Below are positions 1 through 6,375 of a stretch of 9,573 nt of DNA, piece after piece. The stretch spans positions 1-9,573 of the forward strand of contig JAAXTT010000048.1 in assembly GCA_013336365.1 (NCBI GenBank), in the 5' to 3' direction. Each line of letters opens with the position of its first letter. The first letter of the stretch is position 1. A model generated the notes under the pieces. It was not told the origin of the DNA, did no database searches, and was given only the letters and a program-made list of their open reading frames with translations. The translations under genes were made by a program, and so were the position numbers. This stretch comes from Peptococcaceae bacterium (GTDB lineage: Bacteria > Bacillota > Desulfotomaculia > Desulfotomaculales > Desulfocucumaceae).

Positions 1-855
1 TTGAAAGAGGCCGGAGCAGTAGCCTTGTCTGATGATGGTTCCCCTGTTACAAATCCTGCGGTTATGAGAAGAGCCATGCAGTATGCAGGTATGCTGGACA
101 TGACAGTTATTTCTCATTGTGAGGACCTGTTATTGGCAGCTGAGGGCACAATGAACGAAGGCTTCAATTCTACCAGATTTGGTTTGAGAGGAATTCCCAA
201 GGTTGCAGAAGAGGTTATGGTGTCCAGAGACATTATTTTGGCAGAGTTTACTGGCTGTCAGCTTCATATTGCTCATGTAAGTACTGCAGGTTCTGTAAGG
301 CTGATCAGAGACGCTAAGGCAAGGGGAGTTAAGGTAACCGCTGAGGTGGCGCCTCATCATTTTACCCTGACAGATCTTGCTGTAGGTGGCTATGATACAG
401 CTACCAAAGTCAATCCTCCTCTCAGGGAGGATCTGGATGTAGCTGCTATCAAGGATGCCATTGCAGATGGTACCATAGATGTAATTGCCACTGATCATGC
501 TCCCCATACTGTTGAGGAAAAGGATCAGGAATATAATTTGGCACCCTTTGGTATGGTAGGATTAGAAACTGCGGTTGGATTAGTTTGGACTGAACTGGTT
601 GGGACAGGATTGATAAGTCCGGCCAGGGCTGTAGCAATGATGACAGTAAACCCGAGTAAAATTTTAGGGATTGATTCTCAGCCATTGGCTCCGGGAGTCA
701 CTGCCGATATTACCATTATTGATCCGGAACTAGAGGAAAGAGTTGACCCAGAGGATTTTCACAGCAGAGGAAGAAATACCCCCTTTGTGGGCAAGCTGTT
801 GAAGGGTTTGCCGGTGATGACGATAATAGATGGCAGAATTGTCTTTAAGAGATAA
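1..855 (+). CDS. pyrC: Dihydroorotase, class I, C-terminal part (5' end outside window)
   Basis: Zinc amidohydrolase of de novo pyrimidine synthesis, catalysing the reversible cyclisation of N-carbamoyl-L-aspartate to L-dihydroorotate in the cytosol. The visible 284 residues contain the DDG motif (residues 11-13), SHCED with metal-ligand-type His39, AHVST with His92, APHHF (117-121), the substrate-binding NPPLR segment (138-142) and ATDHAPH with catalytic Asp165. Spacings between Asp12, His39, His92 and Asp165 (27, 53, 73) equal those I recall for Bacillus subtilis PyrC (Asp151, His178, His231, Asp304). About 140 N-terminal residues, including the first His-x-His zinc pair, therefore lie upstream of the window. 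The TTG at base 1 is an internal codon, not a start. The frame is intact to TAA, and a strong terminator follows 29 bp downstream. It is the first visible gene of a pyr cluster and is separated from pyrK by an opposite-strand gene. Confidence 0.97.
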   Translation: MKEAGAVALSDDGSPVTNPAVMRRAMQYAGMLDMTVISHCEDLLLAAEGTMNEGFNSTRFGLRGIPKVAEEVMVSRDIILAEFTGCQLHIAHVSTAGSVRLIRDAKARGVKVTAEVAPHHFTLTDLAVGGYDTATKVNPPLREDLDVAAIKDAIADGTIDVIATDHAPHTVEEKDQEYNLAPFGMVGLETAVGLVWTELVGTGLISPARAVAMMTVNPSKILGIDSQPLAPGVTADITIIDPELEERVDPEDFHSRGRNTPFVGKLLKGLPVMTIIDGRIVFKR

Positions 856-884
856 TCCGGTAGTGTTAAATATAAAGGACTAAT

Positions 885-936
885 TTAAAAATGAGTGGCT
901 CTTTCAATCCCGGATTGAAAAACCACTCATTTTTAA
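885..936. terminator. Bidirectional intrinsic terminator between pyrC and lapA
   Basis: Perfect 14-bp arms TTAAAAATGAGTGG (885-898) and CCACTCATTTTTAA (923-936) enclose a second perfect 9-bp stem, TTTCAATCC (902-910) with GGATTGAAA (912-920). The A-run before and T-run after the outer stem give a U-tract on both strands. It can therefore stop plus-strand transcription leaving pyrC and minus-strand transcription leaving the convergent LapA-like gene, whose stop codon is only 8 bp away. Confidence 0.92.
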
Positions 937-943
937 CAGGTTT

Positions 944-1225
944 TTATTGATTCTTATTGGCTTTTGCCAGCACCAGCTCTTTTTCCAGCTGAAGAATACG
1001 ATCATTGGCTTCCCGATTTCTGCCGGCAATTTTTATTTGCTTTGGCAGACTAAACAATAGAGTTGTTCCGGCACCTAACAGGACTGAAAAAACCAGCAAC
1101 ATAACCAAAGGGAAGGATGCTATTTGCCAGCCCAGAAAATGCAAGGTTATCTGTTGGGCATTCTGTATGGCAAAGGTAGTGAAACCCAAAATAAAAATAA
1201 AGGCAATAAATAGATACCAAGGCAT
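944..1225 (-). CDS. LapA-domain (DUF1049) small integral membrane protein
   Basis: A 93-residue membrane protein resembling the LapA/DUF1049 (YrvD-like) family. Two hydrophobic segments are visible, at about residues 4-20 and 39-60. They are separated by the characteristic short loop with IQNAQ followed by LHFLGW. After the second segment comes a basic, helical tail (about 62-92, REANDRILQLEKELVLAKA), probably a cytoplasmic coiled coil. The start is ATG at 1225, preceded by AAAGGAG 8 nt upstream (plus-strand 1234-1240). Family members are widespread; E. coli LapA works with LapB in lipopolysaccharide assembly control, but in a probable Gram-positive the role is unknown. The gene lies on the opposite strand between pyrC and pyrK, is convergent with pyrC across a shared terminator and is divergent from pyrK. 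A link to pyrimidine synthesis is not implied by its sequence. Confidence 0.85.
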   Translation of the reverse strand: MPWYLFIAFIFILGFTTFAIQNAQQITLHFLGWQIASFPLVMLLVFSVLLGAGTTLLFSLPKQIKIAGRNREANDRILQLEKELVLAKANKNQ

Positions 1226-1263
1226 ATTTTCAACTCCTTTATTGTAAATTTATTAATGTTTGA

Positions 1264-1284
1264 CAATAATATTGGGTGTATAAT
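1264..1284 (+). promoter_or_regulatory. Possible pyrK promoter with inverted repeat
   Basis: The gap between the divergent lapA-like gene and pyrK holds a perfect -10 hexamer TATAAT at 1279-1284, about 58 bp before the pyrK start. A perfect TTGACA lies at 1260-1265, but the spacer is only 13 bp, too short for a normal sigma-A promoter. The odd-length palindrome CAATAATATTG (1264-1274) sits between the two. A promoter is needed here because the terminator and lapA separate pyrK from pyrC. The exact elements are uncertain. Confidence 0.4.
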
Positions 1285-1324
1285 TGAAGCTAGCCGCCCT
1301 TGGACTAATTTTATCAGATATAGT

Positions 1325-1334
1325 AGGGATGTGA
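1325..1334 (+). promoter_or_regulatory. Ribosome binding site deciding the pyrK TTG start
   Basis: AGGGATGTGA resembles the Gram-positive consensus AGGAGGTGA and ends 7 nt before the TTG at 1342. No in-frame ATG or GTG exists near it, and the protein N-terminus from this TTG has the length expected for PyrK. Confidence 0.6.
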
Positions 1335-1341
1335 CAAACTA

Positions 1342-2136
1342 TTGTTTAACAGCAAATATGAAATAGAAGAAAATTATCAGGTCTTTCCCGGTCATTATCT
1401 AATGGCATTTAAATCTTTGGACATTGCCCGGACTGCATTGCCGGGTCAGTTTTTGCATATAAGGTGTTATCAGGGAACGGAGCCGATATTAAGACGTCCC
1501 TTGTCAATTCACTCAATTAACAAAGAAAAAAACCTGGTATATATTCTTTACCGAGTGTGCGGAAGGGGCACAGGCCTTTTGTCAGGCATGAAGGCCGGAG
1601 AAATGCTAGATGTTCTTGGTCCCCTTGGTAATGGTTTTACTATGCCAAAAAATGATGAGAAAATAGTATTAATGGGGGGCGGAATTGGAGCCGCACCACT
1701 TTTTTTCTTGCTTGAAGAGATTAAGACCCACTTTGACAAACGGATTGACAAAGTGTCAGTTTTTTTAGGTGCAGCTAATTCCGATTTGATTGTTGGCAAA
1801 GAAAAAATCAATAAAATGGGTTTTAGTGGTTATTATGCCACTGATGATGGCAGTAGCGGTTTTAAGGGGACAGTAATTGATTTGTTTGAAACAATTTGGA
1901 CCGAAGGCTCACCTGACAGGATATATGCCTGTGGTCCCAGTCCTATGTTCAGGAGTCTGGCTGAAGCAGCAGATAAAAATGCTAGGATCGAGGTTTCGGT
2001 GGAGGAGCATATGGGTTGCGGGTTGGGAGTATGTCTTTCCTGTGTCTGCAAGGTCGCAGGACCCGGCACGAGCACAGAAAATGCCCATATTTGTGTTGAT
2101 GGTCCGGTATTCGATTTGAGGAAGATTATTTTTTAA
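1342..2136 (+). CDS. pyrK: Dihydroorotate dehydrogenase B, electron transfer subunit
   Basis: FAD and [2Fe-2S] subunit that takes electrons from the PyrDB catalytic subunit and passes them to NAD+. It belongs to the ferredoxin-reductase-like superfamily and is cytosolic in an alpha2beta2 complex. Visible in order: FAD-binding beta-barrel with R52-P-L-S55 followed by IHSI; nucleotide-binding GGGIGAAPL (from residue 112); a YACGPSPM segment typical of the reductase C-lobe; and the iron-sulfur loop with Cys226, Cys231, Cys234 and Cys251. These positions nearly coincide with the cluster ligands recalled for Lactococcus lactis PyrK. An extra Cys236 is present. The length of 264 residues is normal for the family. 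The start is TTG. The gene is followed 31 bp later by pyrDB, consistent with cotranscription and complex formation. Confidence 0.97.
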   Translation: MFNSKYEIEENYQVFPGHYLMAFKSLDIARTALPGQFLHIRCYQGTEPILRRPLSIHSINKEKNLVYILYRVCGRGTGLLSGMKAGEMLDVLGPLGNGFTMPKNDEKIVLMGGGIGAAPLFFLLEEIKTHFDKRIDKVSVFLGAANSDLIVGKEKINKMGFSGYYATDDGSSGFKGTVIDLFETIWTEGSPDRIYACGPSPMFRSLAEAADKNARIEVSVEEHMGCGLGVCLSCVCKVAGPGTSTENAHICVDGPVFDLRKIIF

Positions 2137-2167
2137 TGGATTAGAGTTATCGGCAAAGGAGTAATAT

Positions 2168-3079
2168 ATGAATCTGGCAGTCAATATCGGTGGAATTTTC
2201 ATGAAAAACCCTGTAGCTACCGCTTCGGGAACCTTTGGCTATGGTGGGGAATATGCAGATTTTATTGATTTAAACAAATTGGGGGCAATTGTAACCAAGG
2301 GTATTACCCTGTTGCCCAGAGGTGGCAATCCGGTACCCAGAATAGTGGAGACCCCTTCAGGAATGCTTAATTCAATAGGCTTGGAAAATCCAGGTGTGGA
2401 GGTTGTGCTGGAGAAATATCTTCCCTATTTGAGGGGCTTTGATGTTCCTGTAATCATCAATATTGCAGGAGATACTATTGATGATTATGTCAGGCTGGCG
2501 GCAACCCTCGAGGGGGTTCAAGGTGTAAGTGGTTTGGAAATAAACATCTCCTGTCCTAATGTAAAAAAGGGTGGATTGGCCTTTGGCAGTGATCCGGAAA
2601 GCGCGGCAGAGGTGATTTCGGAAATTAGAGGAGTAACAGCTTTGCCCTTGATTGCAAAGCTTTCTCCCAATGTTACCAGTATTGCCCGGGTGGCTGAAAG
2701 AGTTGCTGACGCCGGGGCTGATGCTGTTTCTCTGATCAATACTTTGACAGGTATGTCCATTGATATAAGAAAAAGAAAGCCTGTATTAGCCAATATTGTA
2801 GGTGGCTTATCGGGACCGGCGATTAGGCCGGTTGCAGTAAGGGCTGTTTGGCAGGTTTACCAAGCGGTATCTATCCCTATTATAGGCATGGGAGGTATTA
2901 CCTGTGCCCGGGATGCACTTGAGTTTATTATGGCCGGTGCTACCGGGGTTGCCGTGGGAATGGCCAGCTTTGTCAATCCCCGGACTACCATTGAGGTTTT
3001 GGAAGGAATAGAGGCTTTTATGAAGGAAAATGGAATTGAGGATGTTGCTGAGTTAATTGGTTCGGCACATAAAAACTAA
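2168..3079 (+). CDS. pyrD: Dihydroorotate dehydrogenase B (NAD+), catalytic subunit
   Basis: FMN TIM-barrel enzyme oxidising dihydroorotate to orotate (class 1B, pyrDB). The substrate loop NSIGLENPG, the catalytic-base motif ISCPNVKKGG with Cys129 (class 1 uses Cys where class 2 uses Ser), INTLTGM, GGLSGPAI and the FMN phosphate-binding GMGGI are all visible in the expected order. The 303 residues match the family length. The start is ATG with AAAGGAG 6 nt upstream (2155-2161). Adjacency to pyrK supports the NAD+-dependent 1B type rather than the fumarate-dependent 1A type, which lacks a PyrK partner. No truncation or unusual residues were noticed. Confidence 0.98.
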   Translation: MNLAVNIGGIFMKNPVATASGTFGYGGEYADFIDLNKLGAIVTKGITLLPRGGNPVPRIVETPSGMLNSIGLENPGVEVVLEKYLPYLRGFDVPVIINIAGDTIDDYVRLAATLEGVQGVSGLEINISCPNVKKGGLAFGSDPESAAEVISEIRGVTALPLIAKLSPNVTSIARVAERVADAGADAVSLINTLTGMSIDIRKRKPVLANIVGGLSGPAIRPVAVRAVWQVYQAVSIPIIGMGGITCARDALEFIMAGATGVAVGMASFVNPRTTIEVLEGIEAFMKENGIEDVAELIGSAHKN

Positions 3080-3099
3080 TGACTTTTTTGGGTATTCCC

Positions 3100-3107
3100 G
3101 GAGGTGA
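3100..3107 (+). promoter_or_regulatory. Ribosome binding site deciding the pyrF TTG start
   Basis: GGAGGTGA is a near-perfect match to the anti-Shine-Dalgarno sequence. It ends 6 nt before TTG at 3114, the only standard initiation codon at a suitable distance in the frame. Confidence 0.85.
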
Positions 3108-3113
3108 ATTTTT

Positions 3114-3842
3114 TTGCATAACAGAAAACGATTGATTATCGCACTGGATATGGATGAGAAACAAAAGGCCTTGGAAATGGTGGATTTGCTTAAATCCAGG
3201 GTAGAGGTCTTTAAGGTTGGCATGGAGCTGTTTTATTCCTCCGGGGGAGATATTATAAAAGATATTAAAAACCGGGGTTGTAAAGTTTTTCTTGACCTGA
3301 AGCTTCATGACATTCCAAATACAGTAGCCAAAGCGGCCAGGTCCCTCACCAGATTAAATCCGGACATAATAAATGTTCATGCCAGTGGAGGACCTGAAAT
3401 GATGAAGGCTGCAGTCGCAGCAATAAGGGAAGAGGCAGATAGACTTTCGATTCCATGTCCTGCCATTATCGCAGTTACAGTTCTGACCAGCATTAATCAG
3501 GATATCTTTACTCAATTAGGAATAGATGGCCGGGTTGAGGATTTCGTTGTCAAATGGGCAAAATTAACCAAGGATTGCGGTCTGGACGGAGTTGTTGCCT
3601 CACCTGGGGAGGTATCAGTTATCAGGGATACCTGTGGCCCCGATTTCTTGGTGGTTACTCCCGGAGTTAGGCCGGATTGGGCTGAGGTAGGTGACCAGAA
3701 AAGGTTTACCACCCCAGCTATGGCTATAAGCTCGGGGGCTACTTATATAGTAGTGGGCAGACCGGTTACCAGCCATCCGGATCCTTTTCTTGCAGCTGAA
3801 AAAATAATTAATGAAATAGAGTCTGCAGGTAGCTTAGGGTAA
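3114..3842 (+). CDS. pyrF: Orotidine 5'-phosphate decarboxylase
   Basis: Last step to UMP: decarboxylation of OMP by a dimeric TIM-barrel enzyme without cofactor. The N-terminal IIALDMD strand carries an OMP-binding Asp. The catalytic array DLKLHDIPNTV supplies Asp61, Lys63 and Asp66. Later motifs are VHASGG, VVTPGVRP and the phosphate-binding VVGRPVTS near the C-terminus. The 242 residues are typical of the B. subtilis-type (short) family. Translation starts at TTG behind a strong GGAGGTGA. The gene is 34 bp after pyrDB and just ahead of pyrE, an arrangement standard for Bacillota pyr operons. Confidence 0.98.
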   Translation: MHNRKRLIIALDMDEKQKALEMVDLLKSRVEVFKVGMELFYSSGGDIIKDIKNRGCKVFLDLKLHDIPNTVAKAARSLTRLNPDIINVHASGGPEMMKAAVAAIREEADRLSIPCPAIIAVTVLTSINQDIFTQLGIDGRVEDFVVKWAKLTKDCGLDGVVASPGEVSVIRDTCGPDFLVVTPGVRPDWAEVGDQKRFTTPAMAISSGATYIVVGRPVTSHPDPFLAAEKIINEIESAGSLG

Positions 3843-3854
3843 ACCAAAAAAACT

Positions 3855-3860
3855 AAGGAG
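3855..3860 (+). promoter_or_regulatory. Ribosome binding site placing pyrE start at CTG 3869
   Basis: AAGGAG (3855-3860) is the only good ribosome binding site between pyrF and pyrE. The in-frame GTG at 3860-3862 overlaps its last base and cannot be its start. The in-frame CTG at 3869-3871 lies 8 nt downstream, an ideal distance. The next ATG, at 3887, is 26 nt away. A weak AGGA/TCCT inverted repeat (3856-3859 with 3865-3868) overlaps the site. Confidence 0.65.
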
Positions 3861-3868
3861 TGATTCCT

Positions 3869-4444
3869 CTGATTAGCAAGGACAGGATGTTAGAATTATT
3901 TCAAAAAACCGAAGCAATGCTGGAGGGGCATTTTAAACTGACTTCCGGAATGCATAGCAACAGATATTTTCAGTGTGCTCTGGTTACTAAGCACCCTGAA
4001 TATTGTCAGGAGCTTTGCCGGGAACTGGCGGCGAGATTTTCTCAGGAGAGAGTTGACCTTGTTATTGGCCCTGCCGTGGGAGGAATAGTAATGTCTTATG
4101 AAATGGCAAGGGCACTGGGAGTACCTGGTATTTTTGCTGAGAGAGAGGCAGGCAAAATGACACTCCGCAGAGGCTTTACCATTTCTCCTGGACAGAGGGT
4201 ACTGGTAGTGGAGGATGTAATTACAACCGGTGGTTCGGTAAAAGAGGTTATTGAATTAGTAAGAGAATTGTCCGGTGAAGTTATAGGAGTAGGGGTATTG
4301 GTAAATCGCAGTGGAGGCAAAGCAGAAATGGGAGTAAGGACAGAAAGTCTGCTGGAAATTCCTGCAGTAGCCTATACACCGGAGCTTTGCCCCCTTTGCG
4401 CCGAAGGTGTTCCTGTAGTAAAACCTGGTAGCAGGAATATATAA
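3869..4444 (+). CDS. pyrE: Orotate phosphoribosyltransferase
   Basis: Transfers phosphoribose from PRPP to orotate to give OMP, the substrate of the PyrF encoded just upstream. It is a type I phosphoribosyltransferase fold. Visible features are LTSGMHSNRYFQCA near the N-terminus, VIGPAVGGIVM, the flexible-loop region AEREAGKMTLRRGF, and the PRPP-binding motif VLVVEDVITTGGS (4199-4237). The C-terminal CPLCAEGVPVVKPGSR with a CxxC is usual in clostridial and archaeal-type enzymes and absent from the E. coli type. From the favoured CTG start the protein is 191 residues; from GTG 3860 it would be 194. Both fit the family. The stop is 26 bp from that of convergent rqcH, and I see no GC-rich hairpin in the gap. 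Confidence 0.96.
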   Translation: MISKDRMLELFQKTEAMLEGHFKLTSGMHSNRYFQCALVTKHPEYCQELCRELAARFSQERVDLVIGPAVGGIVMSYEMARALGVPGIFAEREAGKMTLRRGFTISPGQRVLVVEDVITTGGSVKEVIELVRELSGEVIGVGVLVNRSGGKAEMGVRTESLLEIPAVAYTPELCPLCAEGVPVVKPGSRNI

Positions 4445-4470
4445 ATATAACTTAAAAATAATCTGGACCC

Positions 4471-6237
4471 TTAGCGTTTTTGATTCAACTTCTTTGCAAG
4501 TTCGGGATCAGGGTTGACTATGATAGTTTTGAAGCCGGAATAGATTACATAGCCGGGTTTTGCTCCTTTGGGCTTGTTGACGAATTTACGATAGGTGTAA
4601 TCTACAGGAACCTTGGTGGAGTTTTTTGCTTTACTGAAAAATGCTGCCAGAATTGCTGCTTGATTTAAGGTGTTTTCCGGTACATCTTTGCCTTCAGTTC
4701 GGATTACTATATGACTTCCCGGTATTTCTCTTGTATGTAGCCAGATATCATCAGGCTTAGCCATTTTCATAGTTAGGTAATCATTTTGCTGGTTATTCTT
4801 TCCTGCTAAGATGATTAAGCCATCTTCAGAAATATAGATTCCCGGAGAAGGCTTTTCCTTTTTGTTTTGCTTGACCTGTTTTGAATCCTTTAGTTTAAGG
4901 TAGCCTTGCTGGACAAGCTCCATTTTTATCTGATTTATAACCTCTAGGTCTTCTGCCATTTCTGTGGAATTTTCCACTCCTGCCAAATAGCTCAATTCCT
5001 CCTTGGTGGCTTGGGAATGGGCAGTGGCATTAGCTATTATTTTTTTTGCTTTGCTATATTTACGAAACAGTTTTTGTGCATTTTCTGCGGGAGTCAGATT
5101 GGGGTCCAATTGTATTATGATTTGTGGACTGCCCTCGGAATAATAATTACTTAGCAAAACATGGTCATCACCTTTATTAAGCTGATGAATACTTGATTTT
5201 ATCAGCTCTCCGTGGAGCCTGTATTCTTCGGCATTGGAAGCCGAAGCAAGATCTTCCAGCTGGGCTGAAAGCTTCTTCTCTAGTCGCCCGGTTTCTTTTT
5301 TAATGATATTGATCACAGTTTGCCGGGCATTTGTCAGCTTTGTATTCAGGTTTCGCTGGGTAAAGAAGGTTTCCAGTAAACTATTCATTTCATTTTCTGA
5401 ATAGTAATTGCCTTCAAGGTGTCCTATGGGAAAGGCTGCAAAATCCTTGGGTGTGTTGTCAACATATATTATTGTGGGCTGGAAGCTTCCTTCTTTTCCT
5501 TTGCGGTATAAATCTTGGAGATTTCTAAAGATACCGGAAAGATCAACATGTCCGAGAATATCTAGCTTTACGTTAGTATCCAGTCCCGAACGCCAGATTA
5601 TTTCTCTTGACATCAGAGGACTTAAGCCATCAAAGCTGTGTTGAATCGCCTCACTTGCACGGTTTCCCAGATTACTGTTCATAATGAGTTGGAAAAAATC
5701 ATCTTCATTGATATCAAGAGGATCCAGCTTGTCTTGACCGGGAGCCGGAATGTATTCAAGCCCGGGAAGAACCTCCCGGTGTCTGCTTTGAGCATGGGTA
5801 TACCTTTTTATTCCATCCAGGATGATATTTTTCTTGGGATCACAGAGAATAATATTGCTGTGTTTTCCCATTATTTCGCAGATTATATGTTTTTCTGAGC
5901 TACGCCCCAGGTCATCTCTTGTATCCACTGATATGGTAAGTACCCGATCATAGCCGGTCTGATTAAATCCAATGATTCTGCCACCTTCCAGGTGCTTTCG
6001 CATTACCATGCAAAAAACCGGTGGTGTTGCCGGATTCTCAGGGGATTGAGAGGTAAGGTGCACTCTGGCTATTCCGCTGTCAGCAGACAGAAGAAGACGG
6101 CACTTGGAACCGGATTTGCTTAAGACAAGATAGATTTCCTCTTTTGAAGGCTGTTGAATCTTATCTATCCTGAAGCCAATAAGCTTCTGAAAAAGCTCTT
6201 TTTTTACTGCTGCCAGTACAAATCCATCAAAGGGCAT
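4471..6237 (-). CDS. rqcH: Ribosome quality control protein RqcH (NFACT family, formerly FbpA-like)
   Basis: Bacterial Rqc2/NEMF homologue. In B. subtilis RqcH binds stalled 50S-peptidyl-tRNA complexes and directs tRNA-Ala for C-terminal alanine tailing of the blocked chain, marking it for ClpXP. Visible domains: NFACT-N from residue 1 (MPFDGFVLAAVKKEL), with FCMVMRKHLEGGRI at 75-88 and Asp97-Arg98 (GYDRV), the pair known to be needed for tRNA recruitment in B. subtilis; a helical and coiled-coil middle at about 295-345 and 385-450; and NFACT-R from about 466, with DIWLHTREIPGSHIVIR at 497-513 and GYVIYSGFKTIIVNPDP near the end. The 588 residues are normal. The start is ATG with GGAG 8 nt upstream. 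Older annotations call this family fibronectin-binding protein, which is misleading. Confidence 0.95.
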   Translation of the reverse strand: MPFDGFVLAAVKKELFQKLIGFRIDKIQQPSKEEIYLVLSKSGSKCRLLLSADSGIARVHLTSQSPENPATPPVFCMVMRKHLEGGRIIGFNQTGYDRVLTISVDTRDDLGRSSEKHIICEIMGKHSNIILCDPKKNIILDGIKRYTHAQSRHREVLPGLEYIPAPGQDKLDPLDINEDDFFQLIMNSNLGNRASEAIQHSFDGLSPLMSREIIWRSGLDTNVKLDILGHVDLSGIFRNLQDLYRKGKEGSFQPTIIYVDNTPKDFAAFPIGHLEGNYYSENEMNSLLETFFTQRNLNTKLTNARQTVINIIKKETGRLEKKLSAQLEDLASASNAEEYRLHGELIKSSIHQLNKGDDHVLLSNYYSEGSPQIIIQLDPNLTPAENAQKLFRKYSKAKKIIANATAHSQATKEELSYLAGVENSTEMAEDLEVINQIKMELVQQGYLKLKDSKQVKQNKKEKPSPGIYISEDGLIILAGKNNQQNDYLTMKMAKPDDIWLHTREIPGSHIVIRTEGKDVPENTLNQAAILAAFFSKAKNSTKVPVDYTYRKFVNKPKGAKPGYVIYSGFKTIIVNPDPELAKKLNQKR

Positions 6238-6269
6238 TTTTTTATCTCCATATATTTAGTATTATTTGA

Positions 6270-6284
6270 CCAGTATATCACTGG
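6270..6284. promoter_or_regulatory. Operator-like inverted repeat in the rqcH divergent region
   Basis: CCAGT (6270-6274), 5 nt, ACTGG (6280-6284) is a perfect dyad that overlaps the predicted -10 of rqcH. It is nested in a wider TTGACC (6266-6271) ... GGTCAA (6296-6301) inverted repeat. Its position suggests a possible repressor site, but no binding protein can be named. Confidence 0.3.
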
Positions 6285-6301
6285 GCTCTCTGAGGGGTCA
6301 A
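6272..6301 (-). promoter_or_regulatory. Candidate sigma-A promoter of rqcH
   Basis: Read on the minus strand, TTGACC (plus 6296-6301) and TATACT (plus 6272-6277) are separated by 18 bp. Both hexamers have five of six consensus bases. The -10 lies about 34 bp upstream of the rqcH ATG. Confidence 0.6.
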
Positions 6302-6335
6302 TTTATCCGGACTGTCTTTTCTTTCCTTTGAATAA

Positions 6336-6344
6336 TGCTATAAT
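6336..6344 (+). promoter_or_regulatory. Candidate extended -10 promoter of the cysteine-cluster gene
   Basis: TGCTATAAT is a perfect extended -10 element (TGnTATAAT). The -35 region is poor (TTTTCT at 6317-6322, 16 bp upstream), as is common for extended -10 promoters. The predicted start of transcription lies about 25 nt before the ATG at 6376. Confidence 0.6.
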
Positions 6345-6363
6345 TTAGTATATTTTGAAAAAT

Positions 6364-6370
6364 GGAGTGG
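6364..6370 (+). promoter_or_regulatory. Ribosome binding site placing the cysteine-cluster start at ATG 6376
   Basis: GGAGTGG ends 5 nt before ATG 6376. An upstream in-frame TTG at 6355 lies before this site and close to the predicted transcription start, so it is not favoured. Confidence 0.75.
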
Positions 6371-6375
6371 AATTT

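Noticed and set aside
130..685. Minus-strand open frames across pyrC
   Set aside because: They are shadows of the strongly conserved dihydroorotase frame, with no ribosome binding site or recognisable protein.
1005..1247. Plus-strand 80-codon open frame opposite the LapA-like gene
   Set aside because: It is antisense to a well-supported membrane protein gene with a good ribosome binding site, and its product has no recognisable features.
1285..1341. PyrR-dependent attenuator in the pyrK leader
   Set aside because: No PyrR-binding-loop-like sequence and no antiterminator/terminator pair can be drawn in the short leader.
2506..2515. Palindrome CCCTCGAGGG in pyrD
   Set aside because: A single 10-bp palindrome inside a conserved coding region, explained by chance codon choice and with no companion signals.
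4471..6237. Fibronectin-binding surface adhesin
   Set aside because: The protein has no signal peptide. The NFACT-N Asp-Arg pair and NFACT-R motifs identify it as RqcH; the adhesin name is a legacy label.
6355..6375. TTG 6355 as start of the cysteine-cluster protein
   Set aside because: It lies before the GGAGTGG ribosome binding site and next to the predicted transcription start. ATG 6376 is correctly spaced.
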